Positions 40,338 to 49,320 of a stretch of 64,000 nucleotides of DNA are shown piece by piece. A model generated the notes under the pieces. That model made no database searches, was not told the origin of the DNA, and saw only the letters and a list, made by a program, of their open reading frames with translations. Each line of letters starts with the position of its first letter. Within the stretch, counting starts at the first letter, position 1. The stretch covers positions 529,000 through 592,999 of the forward strand of contig NZ_SRXO01000001.1 of the NCBI RefSeq assembly GCF_008360935.1. Direction: 5' to 3'. The translations under genes were made by a program, and so were the position numbers. The stretch comes from Siccirubricoccus phaeus (GTDB taxonomy: Bacteria > Pseudomonadota > Alphaproteobacteria > Acetobacterales > Acetobacteraceae).

Positions 40338-41317
40338 GCCACCCGGTCGGAGAGCAGCCCGACCGCCAGCCCGTAATTCACCGGCGGGTTATAGCGGCGG
40401 ATCACCCGCAGATTGTGGTGGCCGAGGAACACCTGGCCGGAGCCGCGATTGGGCAGGATGAGCTGGGTCTCGATCTCCGCCGCCGGCAGCGGCCTGCCAT
40501 CCGCGGCGCGGAAGCCCATGCGGGCGAAGTCGCGCAGCGGCCGCTTCGTCTCGGTATCGGCGCCGGCGAGGGAGAAGCCGGCGGGCGGCAGGGTCACCCG
40601 GCCCCAGGGCTCGCCCTCCCGCCAGCCGCTGCGCTGGAAGTAATGCGCGATGGAGGCCAGCGCATCCGCCCGGCTGTCCCAGATGTCCCGCCTTCCGTCG
40701 CCGTCGAAATCCACCGCCAGCCGCTCGAAATTGCTCGGCATGAATTGCGGCTGGCCCATGGCCCCGGCCCAGGAGCCGCGCATGCGGTCCGGCGTCACGT
40801 CGCCGGCCTGCAGCACGCGCAGCGCCGCCAGCAGCTCGGTGCGGAAATAGCTGGCGCGGCGGCCCTCCCAGGCCAGCGTGGCCAGCGCCTCGATGACGCC
40901 GAAGCCGCCGGTATTGCCGCCGAAATTGGTCTCCACCCCCCAGATGGCGACGACCACGCGGGGGGAGACGCGGAAGCGCGTCTCGATGGCCCGCAGCAGC
41001 GTGGCGTTCTCCGCGTAATTCCGCTGCGCATTGGTGATGCGCGTGGCGGAGAGCATGATGCGGTCGCGGTATTCCTCCCAGGTCAGCCCGCCTTCCGGCT
41101 GGCGCCGGTCCAGCTCGATGACGCGGGCATTGGGCCGCAGCCCCGCAAAGGCACGGCCCAGCGTGGCGGTGGAGATGCCGGCGCGGCGCGCATCCGCCCG
41201 CACCCCGTCGAGAAAGCTTTCAAAGCCCTGGTCGGCCTGCGCCAGGGCCGGGCCGGAAGACGCCGCGGGAGCCGCCAGGGCGGCGACTCCGGCCAGCAGG
41301 GAACGCCGTTCGAGCAT
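40334..41317 (-). CDS. Lytic murein transglycosylase, MltB family
   Basis: A 327-residue soluble or periplasmic transglycosylase (SLT_2 family) with signal peptide RRSLLAGVAALAAPAASSGPALAQA. The catalytic Glu is in IWGVETNFGG. Other signatures are GSWAGAMGQPQFMPSNF and VDFDGDGRRDIWDSRADALASIAHYF. The C-terminal RRYNPPVNYGLAVG segment closes the core. It cleaves the MurNAc-GlcNAc bond to form 1,6-anhydro ends. The start at 41317 gives the signal peptide directly; the longer frame upstream is shadow sequence. It is coupled to the RlpA-SPOR gene by overlap. Confidence 0.9.
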   Translation of the reverse strand: MLERRSLLAGVAALAAPAASSGPALAQADQGFESFLDGVRADARRAGISTATLGRAFAGLRPNARVIELDRRQPEGGLTWEEYRDRIMLSATRITNAQRNYAENATLLRAIETRFRVSPRVVVAIWGVETNFGGNTGGFGVIEALATLAWEGRRASYFRTELLAALRVLQAGDVTPDRMRGSWAGAMGQPQFMPSNFERLAVDFDGDGRRDIWDSRADALASIAHYFQRSGWREGEPWGRVTLPPAGFSLAGADTETKRPLRDFARMGFRAADGRPLPAAEIETQLILPNRGSGQVFLGHHNLRVIRRYNPPVNYGLAVGLLSDRVA

Positions 41318-41531
41318 GGCGCAGAGGTGCCATGGCCGGGGGCCTGCTGCAACGCGTAGGCGAGGGGCGTGGGCGAGGGGCGGCGTGCGGGGCAGGCGAT
41401 CCCTCGACGCCGGGCCTCCGCGATGCCGGCGCCCTCGCCCGCATGCCTGCTTCCCTGGCCCGGGGCCAGCCCCACGCTTGCCCTGGGCCGCCAGGGGTTT
41501 AGAATCCCGCCAGATCCGCTGGAGGAAACCC

Positions 41532-42932
41532 ATGGCCGCCGTTACCGCCGAGCTCGCCCGCTATTGCGCCAGCCTCGATTTCGCGACCCTGCCCGCCGAG
41601 GTGAAGGAACGGACGCGGTTCCTGGTGCTGGACCTGGTGGGCAATATCGTCCGCGGCCGGCATGATGCGGAGAGCACCCCTGCCCTGCTCGCCATGGCCC
41701 GCGCTTTGGGGCTGGCCGCTGGCGGCTCCGCCGTGCTCGGCGATTCCGCCCGCTACACCCCGGCCGGCGCCGCCATGCTGAACGGCGCCCTGGCCCATTC
41801 GCTGGATTTCGACGACACCCATGCCGCCGGCACGCTGCATCCCGGCGCGCCGGTGATCCCGGCGGCGCTGGCGGCGGCGGAGATGGTGGGCGCCGATGGC
41901 CGCACCGTGCTCTCCGCCATCGTCGCCGGCTATGAGACGACCTGCCGGCTGGCGCTGGCCCTGCCGGGCGGCGACCACTACGACCGCGGCTACCACCCGA
42001 CCGCCACCTGCGGCGCCTTCGGCGCGGCGGCCGCCGCGGCGCGGGTCTTCGGCCTGGATGCCAAGGGCTTCGAGGACGCTTTCGGCATCGCCCTGTCCCA
42101 GGCCGCCGGCTCCCTGCAATTCCTCGCCAACGGCGCCTGGACCAAGCGCTTCCAGGTGGGCTGGAGCGCGATGAACGGCCTCGCCGCCGCCACCCTGGCG
42201 CGCGAGGGCTTCCGCGGCGCCGCCGAGGCCTTCGAGGGCAAGGCGGGCTTCCTCCGCGCCTATGCGCCGAACCCGAAGCCGGAACGCGCCCTGCAGGGGC
42301 TGGGGACCGAATTCGAGCTGATGAACACGGCGGTGAAGCCCTACCCCTCCTGCCGCTACGGCCATGCCGGGGTGGACGCCGCCATCGCGCTGCGCGCCGA
42401 GCACAACCTGAAGCCGGAGGAGATCGAGAGCGTCACCATGGGCCTGCCCAACAAGGGCATGCTGCTGGTCGGCGCCCCGCTGGCCTATAAGCAGAACCCG
42501 CAGAACGTGGTGGACGGCCAGTTCAGCGGGCCCTTCGTGGTGAGCTGCGGCCTGGCCTTCGGCCATATGGGCTGGGACAGCTACGCGCATCTGCAGGACC
42601 CGGTGATCCGCAGCCTGCTGCCCAAGGTGAATTGCGTGGAGGATCCGGAGATCCAGGCGCTGTTCCCCACCTATATGGCGGGCAAGCTGACGGTGAAGGC
42701 GCGCGGCCAGGAATTCGTGAAGCTGGTGAAGGTGGCGAAGGGCGAGCCGGAGAATTTCCTCACCGAGGCCGAGCTGCGGGCGAAGTTCCACGGGCTGGTG
42801 GATGCGGTGCTGGGCGCGGAGCGCGCGGCGCAGCTCGCCGATGCGGTGCTGGGGCTGGAGCGCATGGGCGACGTGAACGGCATGATGCGGCTGGCGGCGC
42901 CGATCATGGCGGCACGGCTGGCGGGGGAATAA
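41532..42932 (+). CDS. MmgE/PrpD family protein
   Basis: A 466-residue member of the MmgE/PrpD family (2-methylcitrate dehydratase, cis-aconitate decarboxylase and relatives). Signatures are LVLDLVGNIVRGRHDAES, LNGALAHSLDFDDTHAAGTLHPGAPV, GYHPTATCGAFGAAAAAARVFGL, and KPYPSCRYGHAGVD. Length is normal. GGAGGAA precedes the ATG at 41532 by 4 nt. Without prpB/prpC in the window, propionate catabolism is not assured; related proteins act on other hydroxy-acids. Cytosolic. Confidence 0.9.
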   Translation: MAAVTAELARYCASLDFATLPAEVKERTRFLVLDLVGNIVRGRHDAESTPALLAMARALGLAAGGSAVLGDSARYTPAGAAMLNGALAHSLDFDDTHAAGTLHPGAPVIPAALAAAEMVGADGRTVLSAIVAGYETTCRLALALPGGDHYDRGYHPTATCGAFGAAAAAARVFGLDAKGFEDAFGIALSQAAGSLQFLANGAWTKRFQVGWSAMNGLAAATLAREGFRGAAEAFEGKAGFLRAYAPNPKPERALQGLGTEFELMNTAVKPYPSCRYGHAGVDAAIALRAEHNLKPEEIESVTMGLPNKGMLLVGAPLAYKQNPQNVVDGQFSGPFVVSCGLAFGHMGWDSYAHLQDPVIRSLLPKVNCVEDPEIQALFPTYMAGKLTVKARGQEFVKLVKVAKGEPENFLTEAELRAKFHGLVDAVLGAERAAQLADAVLGLERMGDVNGMMRLAAPIMAARLAGE

Positions 42933-43497
42933 GGCCTCTCCCGGCGGGCAGCGGCGTTCGGCTGGCGCCGCTGCTGCCCCGCACCCGGTTCCGAGCGGCC
43001 GGGCCGGAGGCCGCCGGACTGGCTGATCGGCTGACGGGCGGCGCCCGCCAGCCAGCCCCACCGCCTCATCCGGCTGGCTCCCGGCCAGCCCCGCCGCCGG
43101 CCGGAGGGGCCACCGGACCGGCCACCGCCCTGCCCCCGATGGCTGTCACGCCCGGACCCGGCTGCGGCGCCGCGCTGGATAAACGTGACGAATGTGAATC
43201 GCCGTTTCCGCTACTGTAGCGCCCCCCCCAAACGCCGCTTTCCGCCGTCTGTCGCCGTTCGTCGCCACCAGCGCCATCATCGGATAGCCGGCCTTCCGGC
43301 CGGGTTCGGGCTGAATGGTCTTCCGTGTGGTTTGGCGACAAGGCTTGGGAGAACGCCATGGCTGCCCTCGCGGGTTAGGCCGACTGGGCAATAACCGCAA
43401 AGCAACGGCCCCGGTCTATGCGCCCGCGAGGCAAGACGTCGTGGCCGAGACTGATGATTGAGCCGTTTATCTAGCTTGCAACCTTGCAGCGTTTCGG
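42933..43497. other. Intergenic DNA at the start of a compositional change
   Basis: No gene is recognised. GC content falls visibly from about 43170 on. The minus strand has some short open frames of about 70-100 codons (e.g. 43066-43359), but none shows family signatures. It might be the remains of an inserted segment. Confidence 0.5.
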
Positions 43498-43526
43498 TTG
43501 ACACCAGAGAACCGGACGCCGATAAC
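43498..43526 (+). promoter_or_regulatory. Sigma70-like promoter for the ankyrin gene
   Basis: A perfect TTGACA (43498-43503), a 17-bp spacer, and GATAAC (43521-43526; four of six matches to TATAAT). The predicted start lies about 130 nt before the ankyrin gene. Consensus boxes are rare in this window, so the match is notable. Confidence 0.6.
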
Positions 43527-43665
43527 TGCTCTCAGAGCGCTGTGGGGCGCCTCCGGTCCGCGGCAAGGGAGCGAGCTCCCGCCCATCTTGAAATGATCGA
43601 CACGTTTCTCGCCCCTTCTTCCAGCCTGTTTCAGCGGACGCCAGGCAATGGGAAGGAAGGTCGTC

Positions 43666-45348
43666 ATGAGCCGTAAGCTCACTACGCGTTCGAGCCTCTA
43701 CAATCTGCGAAACGAAGCCAGGCGCTGGTTGAAGGCGCTGCAAGCCGGCGACGCCGATGCGCGCCGCCGCCTGGAGGCCGCCGTACCCGCGGCCCCCGCC
43801 GAGCCTGCATTGCGCGATGTGCAGTTCGCCCTGGCGCGCGAGCACGGCCTGCCCGGCTGGGCGGCGCTGCGCGACGCGGTAGAGGATATGAAGCGATCCC
43901 ATGCTGAGCGGGTGGAACTGGTCTTGCGCTCCGCCGACTGGGCCGGCGACCATGCCACCGGCGCCCGCCTGCTGAAGCACTGGCCGGAAATCGGCAAGGA
44001 CAGCCTGTACACCGCCGCGGCGAGCGGCGACCTAGCCGAAGTCGAGCGGCGGCTGGCCGCCGATCCCGGTGCCACCAATCGCAAGGGCGGCCCGCTGGAT
44101 CGCGAGCCTCTGCTCTATCTAGCCTATTCGCGCCTGCCCGGCAGCGAGACGCATGCGTTGGAGATCGCACGTCGACTGCTGGACCAGGGTGCTGATCCCA
44201 ATGCCCGCTGGATCGGACCGTGGGGACCGCCGGCCTTCACCGTGCTTACCGGCCTGATCGGTGAGGGCGAAGGCGACCAGCCGCCGCATCCTCGAGCGCG
44301 GGAGCTTTCCGAGTTGTTGATCGAGCGGGGCGCCGACCCGTTCGATTTTCAAACGCTCTACAACATCTCCATCACTCGGGACGACACGGACTGGTTAGAA
44401 TTCCTGTGGTCACAGTCGGAACGCCGCGGCACGCTGAACGCGTGGCACGATCCGGAAGGCGCTGACATCGGCGGCAAGATCAGCGTCCTCAATTATCTGC
44501 TCGGCAATGCAACCGCCTATAATCACCTGAAGCGCGCGAAATGGTTGCTGGCGCACGGCGCCGATCCCAACAGCCCGCATGCCTATTCCAAGCGGCCGCA
44601 GCGCGAGGAAGCATTGATCCACGGTCACTTCGAGATGGCGGGGCTGCTCGAACAGTTCGGTGCGGAGACCACGGCGCTGGAGGGGCCGTCGGCCTTCCGA
44701 GCCGCGTGCATGAACCTCGACCGCGAGGCGGCACGGGCGATAATCGCGAGCCGACCGGAATATCTTCGCGATCCGGAGCCCATGCTGACCGCCGCCCGCG
44801 CTGGCCGAGCCGACGTCGTCTCGCTGCTGCTGGACCTCGGCGTAAACGCAGATGTCGCCGACAAGATCGATCAGCGCGGATTGCAGGTTGCCGTCGCCGG
44901 CGGATCTCTGGAGGTCGTCAAGCTGTTGGTCGCCCATGGCGCCGATATTGACCGGCCGACCACCAGCGTCGGCGGCGGGGCGATGGGATACGCGTCCCAC
45001 TTCGACCGGCGCGAGATCGCCGCCTTTCTGGCGCCGCTCAGCCATGACGTGCACGAGCTGACCTTTCTCGGCTTCAAGGATCGGCTTGCCGAACTATTTG
45101 CCGCCGATCCGGCGCTGGTGAACGTGCGCCATGCCGAAATGGGCTGCACTCCGCTGTTCGTCCTGCCCGCCGATGAGGATGAAGCACTGAAGATGGCAGC
45201 ATTCCTTTTCTATTACGGAGCCGATCCGAATATTCCGGACTTCGCCGGCGTCACGCCGGAGGAGGCTTGGCGCAGGAATGGATTCATCGCGCTTGCCGAT
45301 TTCCTGCAGGTAGGAGGTGTCAGGCACTTCAGCGGAATGGGCGGATGA
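43666..45348 (+). CDS. Ankyrin-repeat protein
   Basis: A 560-residue soluble protein. An N-terminal helical region (about 1-85, RSSLYNLRNEARRWLKALQAGDADARRRLEAA) precedes ankyrin repeats over about 100-545. Recognisable repeat ends are LLDQGADPNAR, LLIERGADPFDF, LLAHGADPNSP, LLLDLGVNADVA, LLVAHGADIDRP and FYYGADPNIP. Ankyrin arrays bind partner proteins; no enzymatic domain or signal peptide is seen. GGAAGGAAGG precedes the ATG at 43666. Base composition and codon use are clearly less GC-biased than in neighbours, suggesting recent acquisition. The partner is unknown. Confidence 0.87.
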   Translation: MSRKLTTRSSLYNLRNEARRWLKALQAGDADARRRLEAAVPAAPAEPALRDVQFALAREHGLPGWAALRDAVEDMKRSHAERVELVLRSADWAGDHATGARLLKHWPEIGKDSLYTAAASGDLAEVERRLAADPGATNRKGGPLDREPLLYLAYSRLPGSETHALEIARRLLDQGADPNARWIGPWGPPAFTVLTGLIGEGEGDQPPHPRARELSELLIERGADPFDFQTLYNISITRDDTDWLEFLWSQSERRGTLNAWHDPEGADIGGKISVLNYLLGNATAYNHLKRAKWLLAHGADPNSPHAYSKRPQREEALIHGHFEMAGLLEQFGAETTALEGPSAFRAACMNLDREAARAIIASRPEYLRDPEPMLTAARAGRADVVSLLLDLGVNADVADKIDQRGLQVAVAGGSLEVVKLLVAHGADIDRPTTSVGGGAMGYASHFDRREIAAFLAPLSHDVHELTFLGFKDRLAELFAADPALVNVRHAEMGCTPLFVLPADEDEALKMAAFLFYYGADPNIPDFAGVTPEEAWRRNGFIALADFLQVGGVRHFSGMGG

Positions 45349-45711
45349 GGAATGGCCAGCTTTGCTTAAAATTCGAACAGATCCTTCCGCGGATGCCGTG
45401 CGGTTGATTTCGGCGAGTGCTCGGAATCCCTGAAGGTCTGTACGGTCAGTGGGGACTCAATCTGCCGAAATGGGTCTTCCAACAGGTTTCACCCGGAGCG
45501 ATACGGACGGATTTGCCGAAGCGCGCCGCCGTGTCTACTACGTTGAGCGCTCAGTAATTCATCTGGCGTAGCCGTTGTGGTTCCTGCGTAGGACACGGCG
45601 GCAGTCCGCGGAAGTTGGCGCACCCCCCGATTCGAACGGCATGAGCCATCACGGCGCCGGAGTCCGGCCTCGTGCCGCGGCCGTATTTTATGAAAATTTC
45701 CGTTCCCGCCT
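45349..45711. other. Gene-free lower-GC interval
   Basis: No gene or clear regulatory site is seen. The lower-GC composition continues from the ankyrin gene to the R2 element. A short T-arm-like string (CGATTCGAACGG region near 45628) is probably chance. Confidence 0.5.
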
Positions 45712-45818
45712 CTAGAGCGGGATCGGTTGAGCTGCGCTCACCCGCCCCCGCTCTAGCTCATTGTTCGTCGCGTGATTCACGGTTTCGGTCGATTCGACCT
45801 CAACCGATCACGCTCTAG
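45712..45818 (-). repeat. R2 repeat, inverted near-identical copy
   Basis: CTAG at 45712, 45753 and 45815 frame two hairpins, almost identical to 4505-4611 in reverse orientation. It ends 9 nt before the -35 box of the candidate RTX-gene promoter. Confidence 0.85.
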
Positions 45819-45826
45819 CCCCGACC

Positions 45827-45855
45827 TTGACGGCCCCGCAATAGACTGATAGAAA
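45827..45855 (+). promoter_or_regulatory. Candidate promoter of the RTX gene
   Basis: TTGACG (45827-45832), a 17-bp spacer, then TAGAAA (45850-45855). It is followed by an A-rich leader and GGAGAA (45880-45885) 5 nt before the GTG start at 45891. Confidence 0.5.
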
Positions 45856-45890
45856 AGGCAACGAAAAAGCCGTATTGCCGGAGAACCCTC

Positions 45891-47783
45891 GTGCCAATTC
45901 TTAACGGCCGCCAAATCACCGATGGGGTCGAGGGGCATGCTCCATATGGTTACTATAGTCTTTATTCGGTCGCAGGGGCAACATCGGAGCTTAACCTCGC
46001 TGCAGCCGGCGGAATCCGCCTGGTCGCGGCGGCGCTTGATGGCGAAGCGGGGTGCGCCCGCAGCGCCGGCCTCGCAATAGCCGCCAGCGGCGACGCCGCG
46101 CCCGCTGCCGTTGCCCCCGCTGTCATTGCCCCCGCTGGCCAGCTGGGGCTGAGCAGCGGCGCGGTCATCACGATCGCGGCCACAGCCGCGGCCGCGCCGC
46201 TGACCCTGGCCGCCAGCAGCGAGCCGGCCGGCGCCGCGCCGGAAAGCGTGGGCGCCGCGGACACCATGGTCGGCGGCATCGGCAACGACACCTACATCAT
46301 CGACAACCCGGCCGATGTCGTCGTGGAACTGCCCAATGAGGGCATCGACACCGCGGTCCTGGCCCTGGCCAGCTACACCCTCCCCGCCGAGGTCGAGAAC
46401 CTGCTCATCGCCTATGCCCCCGGCGCCGCCGGCTTCGGCACGGCATCGGCGAATGTCATGATCGGCGGCGGGGGCAACGACACGCTGGTCGGCCTCGGCG
46501 GCGGCGACACCTTCAGCGGCGGCGCCGGCGACGACGTGATCTACGCCTATACCTCGGACAGCATCAATGGCGGCACCGGGCGCGACGTGCTCTACATGAT
46601 GGACGATGTACCCGCGACCCTCGCCCTCGACGCCACCAGCATCGAATTCGTCAGGGCAGGGTTCAGCAGCGACATCATCATCGCCGCGGGTCAGACCCAG
46701 ACGGTCGAAATCTATGCCAGCGGCGGGAACGACCAGGCCATCGGCGGCAGCGGCCATGACTGGCTCTGGGGCGGCGTCGGCGACGACACGCTGCTGGGCA
46801 ATGACGGGGACGACGTCATCGTCGGCGATCTCGGGGCCGACAGCCTCTCGGGCGGGAACGGCAATGACCGCATCTACTACGACCCCACCGATACGGTCGA
46901 TGGCGGGGCCGGTTTCGACGCCATCTATATCAGCGGCGGTGCCGGCACCGCCCTGAACCTGGCGGCGACCGGCATCGAATGGGTCACCGACTACGTTTCC
47001 GGGAACGACACGCTGGACGCCTCGGGCACGTCATCGGGCGTGGAGCTGTACAGCGGCGGCGGCCATGACAGCCTGGCCGGCGGCAGCGGCGCCGACCTGA
47101 TCTTCGCCGGCAGCGGCGACGACACCCTGATCGGCGGCGCCGGCGATGACGGGCTGATCGGCGAGGAGGGCGCCGACCTCATCCTGGGCGGCGACGGCAA
47201 TGACCGCATCTATGCCGACACCGCCGATACGGTGAATGGCGGGGTTGGCTACGACATCATGTACCTGACCACCGACCTGGCCTTCACCGTCGATCTCGGC
47301 GCCATCCAGGTCGAATGGCTGCAGAGCGGCGCGGGCGACGACAATATCAGCAGCAGCGGTGCGGCCATCCAGGTCTATGCCGGGGCCGGCAATGACACCG
47401 TCTCGGGCAGCGCCGGCGTCGACACCCTCTGGGGCGGTGGCGGGGCGGACAGCCTCTTGGGCGGGGGCGGCAGCGATACCCTGGTCGGCGAGACGGGGGC
47501 CGATACGCTGCGGGGCGGCGCCGGCAATGACCAACTCCATGGCGGCTCGGGTGCCGATGTGTTCGTGCTCGACAATGGCTGGGACGCGGACACCATTTTT
47601 GACTGGGAGGCCGGGATCGATCTCATCGATGCCCGGCCGCTGGCGTCCCTGGGCGTCCACGGCGTCGGCAGCTTCACGATCGGCAGCAACGGCACCTCCG
47701 CCGTGGTCAGCTATGGCGGCAACATGCTGACCATCGCCAATGCCGCCGGCCTGATCTCCGCCGCCGACTTCCTGTTCGGCTGA
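45891..47783 (+). CDS. RTX-type Ca2+-binding protein with 111-residue super-repeats
   Basis: A 630-residue acidic, Cys-poor protein. The N-terminal 120 residues are Ala-rich with no Sec signal. Residues about 125-560 hold many GGxGxDxUx nonapeptides (GGIGNDTYI, GGAGDDVIY, GGVGDDTLL, GGNGNDRIY, GGAGNDQLH). Between them is a super-repeat: DVIYAYTSDSINGG (D215), DRIYYDPTDTVDGG (D326) and DRIYADTADTVNGG (D438) start units of 111-112 residues, each with an IEWV-type segment. The C-terminus (FDWEAGIDLIDARPL...AADFLFG) fits a type I secretion signal. It is probably secreted and folds on binding Ca2+. No type I exporter is in the window. A GTG start with GGAGAA is used. Confidence 0.88.
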   Translation: MPILNGRQITDGVEGHAPYGYYSLYSVAGATSELNLAAAGGIRLVAAALDGEAGCARSAGLAIAASGDAAPAAVAPAVIAPAGQLGLSSGAVITIAATAAAAPLTLAASSEPAGAAPESVGAADTMVGGIGNDTYIIDNPADVVVELPNEGIDTAVLALASYTLPAEVENLLIAYAPGAAGFGTASANVMIGGGGNDTLVGLGGGDTFSGGAGDDVIYAYTSDSINGGTGRDVLYMMDDVPATLALDATSIEFVRAGFSSDIIIAAGQTQTVEIYASGGNDQAIGGSGHDWLWGGVGDDTLLGNDGDDVIVGDLGADSLSGGNGNDRIYYDPTDTVDGGAGFDAIYISGGAGTALNLAATGIEWVTDYVSGNDTLDASGTSSGVELYSGGGHDSLAGGSGADLIFAGSGDDTLIGGAGDDGLIGEEGADLILGGDGNDRIYADTADTVNGGVGYDIMYLTTDLAFTVDLGAIQVEWLQSGAGDDNISSSGAAIQVYAGAGNDTVSGSAGVDTLWGGGGADSLLGGGGSDTLVGETGADTLRGGAGNDQLHGGSGADVFVLDNGWDADTIFDWEAGIDLIDARPLASLGVHGVGSFTIGSNGTSAVVSYGGNMLTIANAAGLISAADFLFG

Positions 47784-47931
47784 AGCGTCGCCGCCGGATG
47801 TATCGATCGGTAAATGGCAACGGCTGGAGTTTCGTCTCCCGGAAAATTCCGCTGTAGTTATGGCCATGACAGCCGCTATGAACATGTCGTGAGGGAATGG
47901 TCATTACGGCTGGCCGGCGGTGGGCGGAAGA
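47784..47931. promoter_or_regulatory. AT-rich leader region of the glycan operon
   Basis: A 148-bp gap that is noticeably AT-richer than its surroundings (about 47795-47915). It is the likely location of the operon promoter, although no convincing hexamer pair is seen. No terminator-like hairpin follows the RTX gene. Confidence 0.35.
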
Positions 47932-49320
47932 ATGGAGCAGAGCGACCCGTCGATGGTCATGGGCAGGCTGCGGCCTGACCTGGGCTGCGATTCCGGGCTT
48001 GGTTTCGGGGTAGGCGCCAGCAGGCCGGCCGTGGCGGTGCCGGATGGGCTGCGGGTGCTGCATGTGGTGCCGACAGTGGACCAGGGCGGCGCGCAGAAGC
48101 TGCTGGCCGACCTTGTCAGCCACGCCCCGCCCTGGGCGACGCACCGGATCATCGCCCTCACCGGCGATCCTCCCTTCTTCGAGTTCGGCGCGGCGGAGAT
48201 CTTTCGCCTTGGCCTCAGGCGCGGCGAGGTCTCGTTCCAGGCCCTTTCCCGTGCCCGCGCGCAGGCCCGCGCCTTCGCGCCGCATGCGGTGCATGGCTGG
48301 CTGTATCACGGCAATCTCCTGGCCAGCCTGCTGCTGCCGGGCGTGCCGCTGCTGTGGTCCATCCACAATACCAGCCTCCCGCGGGCCGACACGGCCTGGC
48401 TCACCCGCGCCATCGCCCGCCTGTCCGGGATGGCCTCGGGCTGGGTGCCGCACCGGATCGTCTATTGCTCGGCCGACGCCCGCACCCTGCATGAGCGGGA
48501 GCTCGGCTACGCCGCCGCGCCGGGCCGGGTGATCCCGAACGGGGTGGATTTCGCCGCCTTCGCCTTCAGCCAGGCCGCCCGCGACCGGCTGCGCGCGAGC
48601 TGGGGGCTGGGCCCGGCGGAGGTCGCCATCGGCAGCATCGGCCGCTGGGACCCGCAGAAGGACCACGCGACCGTCGCCGCCGCCCTGGCGCTGCTGCCGC
48701 CCGGCCCGCGCCGCTGGGTCGTGGCGGGCACCGGCTGCGAGGCGGCCAATCCGGACCTCGCCGCCCTGCTCGGGCGCCACGGCCTGGCCGGCCGGACCCT
48801 GGCGCTCGGCCCGCGGCAGGACATGCCCGCCCTGCTCTCGGCGCTCGACCTGCTGGTCATCGGCTCGGCCTATGGCGAGGCCATGCCGGTGGTCGGCCTG
48901 GAAGCGGCGGCGAACGGCCTGCCGGTGGTGGCCACCCGGGTCGGCTCGGCGCCGCTGCTGGTGGCCGGGCCGGAGCTGCTCGCCGCCCCGCGCCACCCGG
49001 CCGATCTGGCCCGTGCCATCGCGGCGGCCACGCCCCGCTCTCAGGCGGCAGTGACGGTGCGGGAAAGGCTGCGCCCGCACTGCGACATTGCCGCCACGAC
49101 CCGGACCTATCATCGGCTGTACCGGGCACTGGCGGGCAATGACCGGTCTACTGAATTGCGGCCTCGCAGCGGCGATGAATACAATAGGCTTGCTGGTAAC
49201 GATCGCAACCGTTACCCGGCCGCGGCAAGGGCCATGGGCCCGGGCCGCAGCGCCGGCGCCGCCCAGACCATGTTGACCTCGACCCCAGAGGGACTCGCCG
49301 TTAAGGGAAGCGGAAGGTGA
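47932..49320 (+). CDS. GT4-type glycosyltransferase
   Basis: A 462-residue GT-B-fold glycosyltransferase. The N-terminal acceptor domain has LRVLHVVPTVDQGGAQKLLADL. The linker region contains IPNGVDFAAFAFS. The donor domain has GSIGRWDPQKDHATVAAAL and the family E-x7-E motif in GEAMPVVGLEAA, with PVVATRVG. Typical substrates are nucleotide-activated sugars; the acceptor is a lipid-linked or polysaccharide intermediate. The start at 47932 has GGAAG upstream. The last 60 residues (ALAGNDRSTELRP...) lie outside the fold and are encoded by AT-rich DNA. Its stop overlaps the next start (TGATG). First gene of the operon. Confidence 0.9.
   Translation: MEQSDPSMVMGRLRPDLGCDSGLGFGVGASRPAVAVPDGLRVLHVVPTVDQGGAQKLLADLVSHAPPWATHRIIALTGDPPFFEFGAAEIFRLGLRRGEVSFQALSRARAQARAFAPHAVHGWLYHGNLLASLLLPGVPLLWSIHNTSLPRADTAWLTRAIARLSGMASGWVPHRIVYCSADARTLHERELGYAAAPGRVIPNGVDFAAFAFSQAARDRLRASWGLGPAEVAIGSIGRWDPQKDHATVAAALALLPPGPRRWVVAGTGCEAANPDLAALLGRHGLAGRTLALGPRQDMPALLSALDLLVIGSAYGEAMPVVGLEAAANGLPVVATRVGSAPLLVAGPELLAAPRHPADLARAIAAATPRSQAAVTVRERLRPHCDIAATTRTYHRLYRALAGNDRSTELRPRSGDEYNRLAGNDRNRYPAAARAMGPGRSAGAAQTMLTSTPEGLAVKGSGR
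49156..49185 (+). promoter_or_regulatory. Candidate internal promoter near the GT4 gene end
   Basis: TTGCGG (49156-49161), an 18-bp spacer and TACAAT (49180-49185) lie in an AT-rich patch, about 135 nt before the methyltransferase gene. The -10 box matches five of six bases. Confidence 0.3.

Noticed and set aside
43066..43504. Minus-strand open frames of 70-100 codons upstream of the ankyrin gene.
   Set aside because: They overlap each other in different frames and have no recognisable family, start site or codon bias.
45618..45647. tRNA T-arm-like remnant (CGATTCGAAC context) that might be an attachment site.
   Set aside because: Only a short weak stem forms, no acceptor or anticodon arm is present, and there is no integrase.
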